Below are positions 1 through 8,793 of a DNA stretch of 64,000 nucleotides, in pieces. This DNA comes from Streptomyces sp. 2114.4 (GTDB lineage: Bacteria > Actinomycetota > Actinomycetes > Streptomycetales > Streptomycetaceae): NCBI RefSeq assembly GCF_900187385.1, contig NZ_FYEY01000001.1, positions 2,604,001 to 2,668,000 on the forward strand, written 5' to 3'. The translations under genes and the position numbers were made by a program. The stretch's first letter is position 1, and each line of letters begins with the position of its first letter. A model generated the notes under the pieces. The model did not search any database. It worked only from the letters and a program-made list of their open reading frames with translations, and had not been told where the DNA came from.

Positions 1-1
1 T

Positions 2-2119
2 TTCCAATTCACCGTGAAGGCTCCGGAGGGCTGGACGGTGATCTCCAATTCGCCGACGCCGGAGCCGAGCGGCACCCTCTGGCGCTTCGAGCCGACGCCA
101 CGGATCTCCACCTACATCACGGCGCTGATCGCCGGTCCTTACCACAGCGTGCACAGCTCGTACGAGAAGGACGGGCGGACGGTGCCGCTGGGCATCTACT
201 GCCGGCCGTCGCTGGCCGAGCACCTGGACGCGGAGGAGATCTTCGCCGTCACCCGGCAGGGTTTCGACTGGTTCCAGGAGAAGTTCGACTACGCCTACCC
301 GTTCGCGAAGTACGACCAGCTCTTCGTGCCGGAGTTCAACGCCGGCGCGATGGAGAACGCGGGCGCGGTGACCATCCGCGACCAGTACGTCTTCCGCTCG
401 AAGGTGACGGACGCGGCGTACGAGGTGCGGGCGGAGACGATCCTGCACGAGCTGGCGCACATGTGGTTCGGCGACCTGGTCACCATGGAGTGGTGGAACG
501 ACCTGTGGCTGAACGAGTCGTTCGCCACCTACACCTCGATCGCCTGCCAGGCCAACGCCCCGGGCTCGAAGTGGCCGCACTCGTGGACGACGTTCGCCAA
601 CTCCATGAAGACCTGGGCGTACCGGCAGGACCAGCTGCCGTCCACCCACCCGATCATGGCCGAGATCAACGACCTGGACGACGTCCTGGTCAACTTCGAC
701 GGCATCACCTATGCCAAGGGCGCCAGCGTCCTCAAGCAGCTGGTCGCCTATGTCGGCATGGACGAGTTCTTCCAGGGCGTCCAGGCCTACTTCAAGGCGC
801 ACGCCTACGGGAACACCCGGCTGTCGGACCTGCTCGGTGCGCTGGAGGAGACCAGCGGGCGGGACCTGAAGACCTGGTCGAAGAAGTGGCTGGAGACCGC
901 GGGGATCAACATCCTGCGGCCGGAGATCGAGGTGGACGGCGCGGGCGTCATCACCTCCTTCGCGGTCCGGCAGGAGGCCCCGGCGCTGCCGGCCGGCGCC
1001 AAGGGCGAGCCGGTGCTGCGGCCGCACCGGATCGCGATCGGCGCCTATGAACTCCAGGGCGGCAAGCTGGTCCGCACCGAGCGGATCGAGCTGGACGTGG
1101 ACGGCGAACTGACCGCCGTGCCGCAGCTGGTGGGCACGGCCCGGCCGGCCGTCATCCTCCTCAACGAGGACGATCTGTCCTACGCCAAGGTCCGGATGGA
1201 CGAGGAGTCGCTGAAGACCGTCACCGAACACCTCGGTGACTTCACCGAGTCGCTGCCGCGCGCCCTGTCGTGGGCGTCGGCCTGGGACATGACGCGGGAC
1301 GGCGAACTGGCCACCCGCGACTACCTGTCGCTGGTGCTGTCCGGCATCGGCAAGGAGTCGGACATCGGCGTCGTCCAGTCGCTGCACCGCCAGGTGAAGC
1401 TGGCGCTGGACCTGTACGCGGCTCCGGAGTGGCGCGAGACGGGGCTTGCGACCTGGACGGCGGCGGCCCTGGAGCAGCTGCGGGCGGCCGAGCCGGGCAG
1501 CGACCACCAGCTGGCCTGGGCCCGTGCGTTCGCCGCCTCGGCCCGTACGGACGAGCAACTGGACCTGCTGCAGGGCCTGCTGGACGGCACGCAGGAGGTC
1601 CCCGGGCTCGCCGTGGACACCGAGCTGCGCTGGTCGCTGCTGCACCGGCTGGCCGCCACCGGCCGGGCGGACGAGAAGGACATCGCGGCGGAGCTGGACC
1701 GGGACAAGACCTCGGCGGGCGAGCGGTACGCCGCGACCTGCCGCGCCGCGCGTCCGACTGCGGAGGCGAAGGCCGAGGCCTGGGCCTCGGTGGTGGAGTC
1801 GGACCGGCTCCCCAACTCCACGCAGGAGGCCGTCATCGGCGGCTTCGTGCAGACCGACCAGCGGGAGCTGCTGGCGTCGTACACCACGAAGTACTTCGAC
1901 GTGGTGAAGGACATCTGGAACTCCCGCAGCCATGAGATGGCGCAGCAGATCGCGGTGGGCCTCTACCCGGCGCTGCAGGTCTCGCAGGAGACGCTGGACG
2001 CCACGGACGCCTGGCTGGCGTCGGCCGAGCCGAGCGCGGCGCTGCGCCGGCTGATGACCGAGTCCCGGGCCGGGATCGAGCGGGCGCTGAAGGCGCAGGC
2101 GGCGGACGCGGCGGCCTGA
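2..2119 (+). CDS. pepN: Aminopeptidase N, M1 family zinc metallopeptidase (5' truncated by window edge)
   Basis: Removes N-terminal residues from peptides in the cytoplasm. The reading frame is open at the left edge, so roughly the first 150 residues are missing. Visible signatures are the exopeptidase motif GAMENAG (about nt 340-363), the zinc motif HELAHMW followed 18 residues later by the third ligand in NESFATY (nt 447-530), and the long helical ERAP1-like C-terminal half. The remaining length fits the roughly 850-residue actinobacterial PepN. A strong hairpin terminator lies 60 nt past the stop, so it ends its own transcript. Family assignment is secure from the active-site motifs; the exact specificity is inferred from the family. 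Confidence 0.95.
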   Translation, partial: FQFTVKAPEGWTVISNSPTPEPSGTLWRFEPTPRISTYITALIAGPYHSVHSSYEKDGRTVPLGIYCRPSLAEHLDAEEIFAVTRQGFDWFQEKFDYAYPFAKYDQLFVPEFNAGAMENAGAVTIRDQYVFRSKVTDAAYEVRAETILHELAHMWFGDLVTMEWWNDLWLNESFATYTSIACQANAPGSKWPHSWTTFANSMKTWAYRQDQLPSTHPIMAEINDLDDVLVNFDGITYAKGASVLKQLVAYVGMDEFFQGVQAYFKAHAYGNTRLSDLLGALEETSGRDLKTWSKKWLETAGINILRPEIEVDGAGVITSFAVRQEAPALPAGAKGEPVLRPHRIAIGAYELQGGKLVRTERIELDVDGELTAVPQLVGTARPAVILLNEDDLSYAKVRMDEESLKTVTEHLGDFTESLPRALSWASAWDMTRDGELATRDYLSLVLSGIGKESDIGVVQSLHRQVKLALDLYAAPEWRETGLATWTAAALEQLRAAEPGSDHQLAWARAFAASARTDEQLDLLQGLLDGTQEVPGLAVDTELRWSLLHRLAATGRADEKDIAAELDRDKTSAGERYAATCRAARPTAEAKAEAWASVVESDRLPNSTQEAVIGGFVQTDQRELLASYTTKYFDVVKDIWNSRSHEMAQQIAVGLYPALQVSQETLDATDAWLASAEPSAALRRLMTESRAGIERALKAQAADAAA

Positions 2120-2180
2120 CCGTCCTGCAGGGGCCCGGCGTCGCGGATGCCGCCGGGTCCCCGCCATAGGGGGGCTTACG

Positions 2181-2217
2181 CGCCGTGGCGGCGGAATGTC
2201 CTTCCGCCGCCACGGCG
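2181..2217. terminator. Bidirectional hairpin terminator between pepN and allantoicase
   Basis: A perfect 16-bp inverted repeat (CGCCGTGGCGGCGGAA, 5-nt loop, then its complement) sits between the convergent pepN and allantoicase genes. There is no strong T-run, as is usual in Streptomyces; the position between two converging stops suggests it serves both. Confidence 0.8.
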
Positions 2218-2284
2218 TCGGCCGCGCCGGTCTCCGCCCGGCCCCGCCCCCTCCCGCGTCGCCCGGGTGCACGCGGGGTGCGGC

Positions 2285-3430
2285 TCAGCCGCCCAGGGCG
2301 TCGAAGCGGCTGCCGAGGGCGGCGCGGCCGGCCGCGGTGAGGTCGCCGTGCAGGCGCAGCCGTGCCAGGCCGCCGTCGGGGAAGACGTCCAGCCGTACGT
2401 GGGTGGCCGTCACGGACCGCGGCAGCCGGAAGCGGTGCGGGGTGTCGGGCTGGAGCCGGGTCTTCGGCAGGATCTCGAACCAGGAGGCCTCGTCGGCCGG
2501 GTCGCCGTCGCACCCGGACAGGGCCGCCCAGCCGGCCGAGTTGCCCTTGAGGTAGGCGGTGTCGATCTCCACGGCGCGGATCTCGCCCTGTGCGGCGAGC
2601 CGGAAGCGGACCCAGTCGTGGGTGCCCTTGACCCGGCGGCGGCGGTTCTCCCAGCCGTCGTCCATCTTGCGGGACAGATCGGGCCGGATGATCTGGGTGG
2701 GCGAGGAGTAGAAGCGGTCGGACGCGTCCTCGACGGTGCCGCCGTGCAGCACCGAGGCCAGGTCGAGGGTGCCGAGCGCATCGAGCCATTCCGGGTCCGG
2801 CACGACCTCGCCGTGGACCCGCAGGCGCGCTATCCCGCCGTCGGGGTGCTGCTTGAGGCGGAGGTGGGTGAAGCGGCGCTCCACGGTCACCTCGAAGCCG
2901 TTGGCGGCGTGGCCGCGGACGGGGGTGCGCGGGACCAGCTCCTCCCACTTCACCCCGCCGGCGAGCAGTTCCTCGGGGCCGGGGGCGCCGGGGAGCGCGG
3001 TGGCCTCGACGCTGACCTGCTGGGGGTAGTTTCCGCGGAAGTGGGCGGTGTCGACGATGATGCCGCGGATCACGCCGGGGGCGGCGAGCCGGATCAGCGC
3101 CCAGTCGTGCGCGTCGTCGTCCGGGAAGGGGTGGTCGCCGTCGGTGCCACGGCGGCGGCGGGTCTCCCAGCCGTCCATGATCTTGCCCTTGTGGCCGAAG
3201 TGCTCCGGGTCGAAGACCGCCGGGGTGGGCTTCAGCAGGTTCTCGCGCTCGGCGAAGAACTCGTCGTTCGCGGCGATCACCCCGGCGCCGAGGCGGCGGT
3301 CGGCGAGGTCGACGAGGGAGGTGAAGGGGAAGTCCCCGCCGCGGTAGTCGGCGTAGGGGTCTCCGCCACCGTACGGGTTCGCGTCGTTGGCGTGCGGATC
3401 AGTGCGGTCGGCGGCCGGGTGGGCGGTCAT
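2285..3430 (-). CDS. alc: Allantoicase
   Basis: Hydrolyses allantoate to ureidoglycolate and urea in purine (allantoin) catabolism, in the cytoplasm. The 381-residue protein shows the two tandem allantoicase jelly-roll repeats: each contains a K(I/M)(M/D)DGWE-R-RRR segment (around residues 80 and 265) followed by HDW and DTA-(H/Y)-(F/L)-(K/R)GN motifs. The ATG at 3430 is preferred over an in-frame upstream start because AAAGG precedes it at proper spacing and homologous proteins begin close to here. It lies downstream of, and is co-oriented with, a LysR regulator 91 nt away, so the pair could be linked; that is inference only. No other purine-catabolic gene is visible. Confidence 0.93.
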   Translation of the reverse strand: MTAHPAADRTDPHANDANPYGGGDPYADYRGGDFPFTSLVDLADRRLGAGVIAANDEFFAERENLLKPTPAVFDPEHFGHKGKIMDGWETRRRRGTDGDHPFPDDDAHDWALIRLAAPGVIRGIIVDTAHFRGNYPQQVSVEATALPGAPGPEELLAGGVKWEELVPRTPVRGHAANGFEVTVERRFTHLRLKQHPDGGIARLRVHGEVVPDPEWLDALGTLDLASVLHGGTVEDASDRFYSSPTQIIRPDLSRKMDDGWENRRRRVKGTHDWVRFRLAAQGEIRAVEIDTAYLKGNSAGWAALSGCDGDPADEASWFEILPKTRLQPDTPHRFRLPRSVTATHVRLDVFPDGGLARLRLHGDLTAAGRAALGSRFDALGG

Positions 3431-3521
3431 CGTTGCCTTTCGACGGGGTGAGCGGTGCGGACCACTCCACGGTCGCAGCGACCCACCCCTCAGGTCCATC
3501 GAAAGTTTTTGAGGAATACGT

Positions 3522-4508
3522 TCAGCTGGGCTGAACAGTGGTGTCTCCCGGCGTCTGGGCGGCGGCCGCCTGCCTCAGCGCGGCGAGCACCCGGGCCAGA
3601 CCCGGCGCCCCCTCGGAGCCGCGGCGGACGGCGGCGACCACATGGCGGCGCGGCTGGTCGGCGTGCAGGACCCGCACCGCCACTCCCCCGCCACCGCGCC
3701 CGTCCCGCACGCCGGGTTCCGCCGCACCGCGCCCGGCGCCGCCCAGGCCGCCCGCCATCGCCATCCGGGGCACCAGCGCCACTCCCATTCCCGCCGCCAC
3801 CATCGCCCAGATCGCGCTCCAGTCGGCGGCGGCGTGCGCCTGCTCGGGCACGAAGCCGGCGCTCTCGCAGGCGGTCGTGGTGATCTGCGACCAGGGCCCG
3901 CTGCTGCCGAAGATCCAGGGCTCGTCCGCCAGGTCGGCCAGCCGCAGCCCCGGCTCACCGGCCAGCGGATGGCCGGCCGGCAGCGCCACGTCCAGCGGGT
4001 CGGCGAGCAGCGAGACCCGGCTGAATTTGGGGTCGCGCGGGGTGGGGGCGTGCGCGGCCAGGGACAGCGCCAGATCGACGCTGCCCTCGGCCAGCAGCTC
4101 GTAGGCGGCCTCCGCCTCCGCCTCCCGCACGACGACCGACAGGCCGGGGTGGCTGCGGCGCAGCTCCAAGGCGGCCGGGACCACCAGGGCGGGGATGGCG
4201 GTGGAGAAGGCGCCGATCCGCACCTGGCCCGCCTCACCCTGGAGGTAGCCGAGCAGGTCCGCGTCCGCGCGCTCCAGCTGGGCGAAGACCGCCTCGGCGT
4301 GCCGCAGCACCAGCTGTGCGGCGTCGGTCAGCCGGACGCGTCGGCCGTGCGCCTCCAGCAGCGTGACCCCGAGCGCCCTGGCCAGCCCGGTCAGCTGCTG
4401 GGAGACCGCCGAGGGCGTCATGTGCAGCGCCTCGGCGGTCGCGGTGACCGTGCCCAGCTCGTGGAGGGTGCGCAGGATGCGCAGCTTCTTGAGGTCCCAG
4501 TCGGCCAT
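3522..4508 (-). CDS. LysR-family transcriptional regulator
   Basis: A 328-residue DNA-binding regulator. The N-terminal winged helix is clear (residues 5-65, with the TATAEALHMTPSAVSQQL recognition helix region), followed by a periplasmic-binding-like effector domain (about 90-290). The C-terminal end is unusually rich in Gly, Ala and Arg and looks lower in complexity than typical LysR tails. The ATG at 4508 matches the usual LysR start immediately before the first helix; upstream in-frame codons belong to spacer sequence. It reads in the same direction as the desaturase (68 nt upstream) and allantoicase (downstream). Target and effector are unknown; allantoicase or itself are the nearest candidates. 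Confidence 0.9.
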   Translation of the reverse strand: MADWDLKKLRILRTLHELGTVTATAEALHMTPSAVSQQLTGLARALGVTLLEAHGRRVRLTDAAQLVLRHAEAVFAQLERADADLLGYLQGEAGQVRIGAFSTAIPALVVPAALELRRSHPGLSVVVREAEAEAAYELLAEGSVDLALSLAAHAPTPRDPKFSRVSLLADPLDVALPAGHPLAGEPGLRLADLADEPWIFGSSGPWSQITTTACESAGFVPEQAHAAADWSAIWAMVAAGMGVALVPRMAMAGGLGGAGRGAAEPGVRDGRGGGGVAVRVLHADQPRRHVVAAVRRGSEGAPGLARVLAALRQAAAAQTPGDTTVQPS

Positions 4509-4576
4509 GCGGGCAGCGTACGCACCCGCCGTGGCGCGCACCCGCCCGCGGACGGCGGCGGGGGAGGCCGGCCGGG

Positions 4577-5557
4577 TCAGCCGCGGCGGTTGGCCTCGCG
4601 GCGGGCGAGGATGGCGGCCTGGCGCTCGTCGAACTTCCGCGCCTGGCCGTCCAGCCCGTCCATGTACAGGCCCAGCTCCTCCTGCGCGGCCAGCCCCGCC
4701 GGGCCCAGCCCGCCGATCTCCAGCACCTTCAGGAAGCGCAGCACCGGCTGCAGCACGTCGTCGTGGTGGATCCGCAGGTTGTAGATCCCGCCGATGGCCA
4801 TCCGGGCGGCCGACCGCTCGAAGCCGGGCATGCCGTGGCCGGGCATCCGGAAGCCGGTGACGACATCGCGCACCGCGCACATGGTCTGGTCGGGGGCCAT
4901 CTCGAAGGCCGCGCCGAGGAGGTTGCGGTAGAAGACCATGTGCAGGTTCTCGTCGGTGGCGATCCGGGCCAGCATCCGGTCGCAGACCGGGTCACCGGAG
5001 TGGTGGCCGGTGTTGCGGTGCGAGATCCGGGTGGCCAGCTCCTGGAAGGCGACGTACGCCACCGAGTGCAGCATGCTGTGCGAGTTATCCGACTCGAAGC
5101 CCTCCGACATGTGGGCCATGCGGAACCGCTCCAGCTCGTCGGGGTCGACCGCCCGGCTGGTGAGCAGGTAGTCCCGCATCACGATGCCGTGCCGGCCCTC
5201 CTCGGCGGTCCAGCGGTGCACCCAGGTACCCCAGGCGCCGTCGCGGCCGAAGAGGGTGGCGATCTCGTGGTGGTAGCTGGGGAGGTTGTCCTCGGTGAGG
5301 AGGTTGACCACGAGGGCGATCCGGCCGATGTCGCTGACCTTGGACTGCTCGGGGTCCCAGGCGTCACCGTCCAGCGGCCCGGGGAAGTTGCGCCCGTCGC
5401 TCCACGGTACGTACTCGTGGGGCATCCAGTCCTTGGCGATCTTCAGATGGCGGTTGAGTTCCTTCTCGACGACCTCTTCGAGCGCGTAGAGCAACTGGGC
5501 GTCGCTCCAGGCGGCCTGGCCGAGCTCTCCGTTATGGCGGGCGGGGGCGATGGTCAC
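4577..5557 (-). CDS. Acyl-ACP desaturase (soluble di-iron, stearoyl-ACP desaturase family)
   Basis: Introduces a double bond into acyl-ACP using a di-iron centre and O2; soluble, cytoplasmic, membrane-lipid homeostasis. The 326-residue protein has the di-iron ligands of the family: an EE near the N-terminus (YALEEVVEKELNRH), EEGRHG around residue 125, and DENLHMVF around residue 210. GTG at 5557 is chosen because AGGAG lies 8 nt upstream; translation starts VTIAPARHNGE. Its promoter region carries two identical 18-nt palindromes (5580-5618), so expression is probably repressed by a TetR-like protein, which is not encoded nearby. Family identity is firm; substrate chain length is not deducible. 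Confidence 0.92.
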   Translation of the reverse strand: MTIAPARHNGELGQAAWSDAQLLYALEEVVEKELNRHLKIAKDWMPHEYVPWSDGRNFPGPLDGDAWDPEQSKVSDIGRIALVVNLLTEDNLPSYHHEIATLFGRDGAWGTWVHRWTAEEGRHGIVMRDYLLTSRAVDPDELERFRMAHMSEGFESDNSHSMLHSVAYVAFQELATRISHRNTGHHSGDPVCDRMLARIATDENLHMVFYRNLLGAAFEMAPDQTMCAVRDVVTGFRMPGHGMPGFERSAARMAIGGIYNLRIHHDDVLQPVLRFLKVLEIGGLGPAGLAAQEELGLYMDGLDGQARKFDERQAAILARREANRRG

Positions 5558-5579
5558 GGGGGAACTCCTGGGGACGACG

Positions 5580-5618
5580 ACCTACGGGTCCGTAGGTTTG
5601 ACCTACGGACCCGTAGGT
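5580..5618. promoter_or_regulatory. Tandem palindromic operator upstream of the acyl-ACP desaturase
   Basis: Two copies of the perfect palindrome ACCTACGG-NN-CCGTAGGT occupy 5580-5597 and 5601-5618. Their centres are 21 bp apart, i.e. two helical turns, so bound dimers would lie on the same DNA face. A further near-perfect half-site (TCGTAGGT) is at 5626-5633. The array ends 23 nt before the GTG start. The form (18-nt symmetric site, stacked) is typical of TetR-family operators; the repressor is unidentified. Confidence 0.85.
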
Positions 5619-5782
5619 TACGTCATCGTAGGTTAGGACCGGTTAAACACCTCCCCCCGTTCAAACCGGTCGAAAAGCGCGCGATAGCCGCCTCGCAACC
5701 CCCTTTTCACCTGCGGAAATAGCTGGGTACGACAAAGGGCGCGGCCCGGTTCTGTCACCGTTGGGCGCCCGGACCGGACCCC

Positions 5783-5824
5783 GCCCGGACCCTGCCCGGA
5801 CCCGGGTCCGGGCAAGGTCCGGGC
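5783..5824. repeat. Long GC palindrome
   Basis: A 42-nt self-complementary stretch built from GCCCGGACC/GGTCCGGGC units around a central CCCGGGTC core; only one base pair fails to match. It lies in the 330-nt gap between the desaturase promoter and the small membrane protein gene, 9 nt from a second hairpin. It may be an extra terminator or simply an intergenic cruciform-forming sequence. Confidence 0.6.
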
Positions 5825-5832
5825 ATGACGAA

Positions 5833-5865
5833 GGGCGCCCCGCGGTCAATGACCGTGGGGCGCCC
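5833..5865. terminator. Hairpin terminator downstream of the small membrane protein gene
   Basis: GGGCGCCCC-G-CGGTCA pairs with TGACCG-T-GGGGCGCCC across a minimal loop, giving a very stable stem 25 nt beyond the stop of the minus-strand gene starting at 6138. It probably terminates that transcript. Confidence 0.75.
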
Positions 5866-5889
5866 TCAAGGCGTCACTGGTGCCCGGCG

Positions 5890-6138
5890 TCAGCCCTTGG
5901 ACTGGGCCTGCTTGCGGGACTTGTCGCCCGCGACGACCAGCCCGGCGATGATCAGGAAGAGCACGAGGGGTGCAGCGACATAGAGGCCGAGCGTCTGGAT
6001 CACGCTCAGGCCCGGACCCGGGTCGTCACCGTCGTCGCGGGTGAGCGCAAACGCGGGGGACGACATCAGCAGCATCAGCGCGGTGCCGGCGGTGATGGTT
6101 CCGGCGCGCAGGACATTCTTCTTGACCTTGTTGCTCAC
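5890..6138 (-). CDS. Small secreted or membrane-anchored protein, unknown function
   Basis: An 82-residue protein starting at a GTG (VSNKVKKNVLRAG). Residues 1-28 form a signal-peptide-like stretch ending SSPAFA; a short acidic segment (TRDDGDDPGPG) follows, then a second hydrophobic helix (about residues 45-70, LGLYVAAPLVLFLIIAGLVVAG) and a basic tail. The arrangement suggests a one- or two-pass membrane peptide with a short external acidic loop. It is monocistronic, between a terminator and malQ. I do not recognise a named family; similar small proteins are common next to these genes in Streptomyces. Confidence 0.75.
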   Translation of the reverse strand: MSNKVKKNVLRAGTITAGTALMLLMSSPAFALTRDDGDDPGPGLSVIQTLGLYVAAPLVLFLIIAGLVVAGDKSRKQAQSKG

Positions 6139-6250
6139 GAAGTCAACGTATCGGACGCCCCGGCGCCCCGCGCGCGCGGGGTGGCACAACCGGCGGCCGG
6201 GTGCGCGGGAGCGGGCTCCCGGGGCGTGCGGCCCGGAGCGCCGGGCGGGA

Positions 6251-8437
6251 CTACCGGCGGCCGCCGGACACTTCACGCATCAGCGCATGCAGGCGGGGGG
6301 AGGCGGCCAGCTCCTCCAGGGTGCACGGACGGCCGTCGGGGCCGGCGATCGGAAGGCGCCAGTTCGGGTACTCCTGCCACGTCCCGGGGAGGTTCTGCGG
6401 GCGCCGGTCCCCCACCGCGTCGGGCAGCCAGACGCCCACCATCCGCGCCGGGGTCCGCAGCAGAAAGCGGTGAACGGCCCGGACGGCCGCTTCCTCGTCG
6501 GCCGCCCCTTCGGGCAGCAGGCCGCGCCGCACCAACTCCCGCAGCCACTCGGTGCGTTCACAGCGGGCGCGGGAGCGCTCCCGCTCCGGCGGCCCGGCGA
6601 GCAGCCCGAGCCGTTCGCGCAGGGCGACGTCCTCACCGGTCAGCCGGGCCGCGGTGGGCGGCAGATCGTGGGTGGTGACGGTGGCCAGACAGGCGCTGCG
6701 CCACTCCTCGGGCGCCAGGATGCGGGCCAGGGGGGCGGGGTGCGGGGTGGGCTCCGCCGGGATGGGTTGCACGGTGGGCTCCGCAGCAGGTTCCGAGGCG
6801 GGCTCCGCAGCCGGCTCCGGGCCGTCCTCCCCGTCCCGGCCGCCGCCCTCCCCGCCCCCGTAATCCCGCTCGAACCACAGCACCGACGTCCCCAGGACGC
6901 CCCGCTCGGCGAGCGCCGCACGGACCCCCGGCCCGACGGTGCCCAGGTCCTCGCCGATCACCGCGGCGCCGGCCCGGTGCGCCTCCAGGGCCAGCACCGA
7001 GAGCATCGCCTCACCGTCGTAGCGGACATAGGCGCCCTCCGTCGGCGGCCGGCCCTCGGGGACCCACCACAGCCGGAACAGCCCCATCACATGGTCGATG
7101 CGCAGCGCCCCGGCGTGCCGCAGCATGCCGCGCAGCAGCTCCCGGTAGGGGGCGTGACCCGCGGCGGCCAGCGCGTCCGGGCGCCAGGGCGGCAGGCCCC
7201 AGTCCTGGCCGCGGGAGTTGAAGGCGTCCGGCGGCGCCCCGACGGACATCCCGGCGGCGAAGGCGTCCTGCTGCGCCCAGGTGTCGGCACCCGAGGGGTG
7301 GACGCCGACGGCGAGGTCGTGCACCAGCCCGATGCCCATCCCGGACTCCCGCGCGGTCCGTTGCGCGGCGGCCAGTTGCTGGTCGGTGAGCCAGACGAGC
7401 CGGCTGTGGAAGTCGATCCGGTCGAGCAACCGCGGCCGCAGCCGGGCCGTGGCCGGGGAGCGCGGGTCGCTCAGCCCGTCGGGCCAGCCGCGCCAGTGGG
7501 GGCCGTGCCGCTCGGCGATCGCGCACCAGGTGGCGTGGTCCTCCAGCGCCTGACCCTGCTCGGCGAGGAAGTCGCAGTATGCGGCCCGCCGGCCCGGGGT
7601 GAGCGGGACCGCGCACATCAGCTCCAGGGCCTCGCGCTTGAGCGCCCAGACCGCGTCCCGGTCGATCAGCGCGCCCCCGTCGAGCACCCCGGTCCGCAGC
7701 GCACCGGCCCGCGCGGCGAGCTCGTCGGCCCGTAAGCGGGCGGCGCCGGTGAGCCGGGCGTACTCCGGGATGTCCTCGATCCGCAGATGGACCGGGTCGG
7801 GGAAGCGGCGGGAGGAGGGGCGGTAGGGCGAGGGATCGGTGGGCGGGCCGGGGACGGCCGCATGCAGCGGGTTGAGCTGGAGGAAGCCGGTGCCCAGCGC
7901 GCGCCCCGACCAGGCGGCGAGGTCGGCGAGGTCCCCCAGGTCGCCCATGCCCCAGGACTGCCGGGACAGGAGGGAGTAGAGCTGCACCAGGAAGCCGTGG
8001 CTGCGGCCGGGCGGCGCGGGCACCCGGTCGGGCGCGACGATCAGCGGGGCGCCGGCGGCGCGGCCGTCGGGGGCACGGGCGTGCAGCACATGGACACCGA
8101 GGGGCAGCCGGGCCAGGGCCGCCGGACCGGACGCCGCCAGGCCCTTCACGGCCGTCCCGCTCTCGGTCTCGACCCGCAGGACGGTGCCTTCGGGGAGATG
8201 CGCGAGGTCGGGCGGCCGGCCGGGGCGCGCGACGACGGTGCGGGGCAGCAGGGCGCGGGCCGCGCGGTCCTCGTATGCGGCCAGGGCGCTGCGGACGGCC
8301 TGCGGGGTCGAGGCATCGACCCCCAGTGCGGCGAGCACGGCGACGACGGTGTCGCCGGTGATCTGGACGCTCCGGCCCGGCGAGGGCTCGTAGGACGTGG
8401 CGATGCCGTGCAGCCGGGCGAGCCGCGCGCGGCCCAT
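6251..8437 (-). CDS. malQ: 4-alpha-glucanotransferase (amylomaltase, GH77)
   Basis: Transfers alpha-1,4-glucan segments in maltodextrin and glycogen metabolism; cytoplasmic. The 728-residue protein shows GH77 active-site blocks: the nucleophile in RIDH (Asp448), the acid/base in GEDLG around residue 500, and the third acid in THDLPPTAARLTGED. A low-complexity insertion rich in EPAAEP repeats (nt about 6720-6860) separates the second and third blocks and is absent from typical MalQ cores. ATG 8437 lies 6 nt after the stop of the upstream repeat-peptide gene, whose last codons contain the GGAGG used here, so the two are translationally coupled. Confidence 0.95.
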   Translation of the reverse strand: MGRARLARLHGIATSYEPSPGRSVQITGDTVVAVLAALGVDASTPQAVRSALAAYEDRAARALLPRTVVARPGRPPDLAHLPEGTVLRVETESGTAVKGLAASGPAALARLPLGVHVLHARAPDGRAAGAPLIVAPDRVPAPPGRSHGFLVQLYSLLSRQSWGMGDLGDLADLAAWSGRALGTGFLQLNPLHAAVPGPPTDPSPYRPSSRRFPDPVHLRIEDIPEYARLTGAARLRADELAARAGALRTGVLDGGALIDRDAVWALKREALELMCAVPLTPGRRAAYCDFLAEQGQALEDHATWCAIAERHGPHWRGWPDGLSDPRSPATARLRPRLLDRIDFHSRLVWLTDQQLAAAQRTARESGMGIGLVHDLAVGVHPSGADTWAQQDAFAAGMSVGAPPDAFNSRGQDWGLPPWRPDALAAAGHAPYRELLRGMLRHAGALRIDHVMGLFRLWWVPEGRPPTEGAYVRYDGEAMLSVLALEAHRAGAAVIGEDLGTVGPGVRAALAERGVLGTSVLWFERDYGGGEGGGRDGEDGPEPAAEPASEPAAEPTVQPIPAEPTPHPAPLARILAPEEWRSACLATVTTHDLPPTAARLTGEDVALRERLGLLAGPPERERSRARCERTEWLRELVRRGLLPEGAADEEAAVRAVHRFLLRTPARMVGVWLPDAVGDRRPQNLPGTWQEYPNWRLPIAGPDGRPCTLEELAASPRLHALMREVSGGRR

Positions 8438-8443
8438 GGGTCC

Positions 8444-8653
8444 TCAGACCTCCATGGACTCCGTGCCGTGGCCGGCGGCCGTCGGCTCGCTGGTCAGCGG
8501 CAGTTCGGCGGAGATCGGGACCTCGCTGGTCAGCGGGGCGGCGTCGGCGAGCGGGGGCTCGCTGGTCAGGGGCGGCTCGACGAAGCTGAAGGATCCGGAG
8601 CCGTCGAGGCCGGAATCGGGGTCGGACACCCCGTCGAAAATGTCGGTCTCCAT
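8444..8653 (-). CDS. Small acidic repeat peptide coupled to malQ, unknown function
   Basis: A 69-residue peptide beginning METDIFDGVSDPDSG, with GGGAGGTG ideally placed before the ATG. The C-terminal half is built from consecutive hexapeptides: PLTSEP, PLADAA, PLTSEV, PISAEL, PLTSEP. An in-frame GTG at 8713, also preceded by GGGAGG, would add 20 residues containing a hydrophobic helix. The gene ends 6 nt before malQ and shares its Shine-Dalgarno. The acidic N-terminus, lack of a fold and repeated core resemble a peptide precursor, but no modifying enzyme is adjacent; a regulatory or structural role is equally possible. Confidence 0.6.
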   Translation of the reverse strand: METDIFDGVSDPDSGLDGSGSFSFVEPPLTSEPPLADAAPLTSEVPISAELPLTSEPTAAGHGTESMEV

Positions 8654-8793
8654 CGTCGCACCTCCCGGTTTGGAGGACAGAGCGTCGAGGAGCAGCTGAG
8701 CGGATGCGGCCACGAAGGCCTCCCGTTCATCGGTAATGGGACACGTGGGCCCTACCCACTCGACACGATCGCAGACGTATCTGCTCACGAAAC

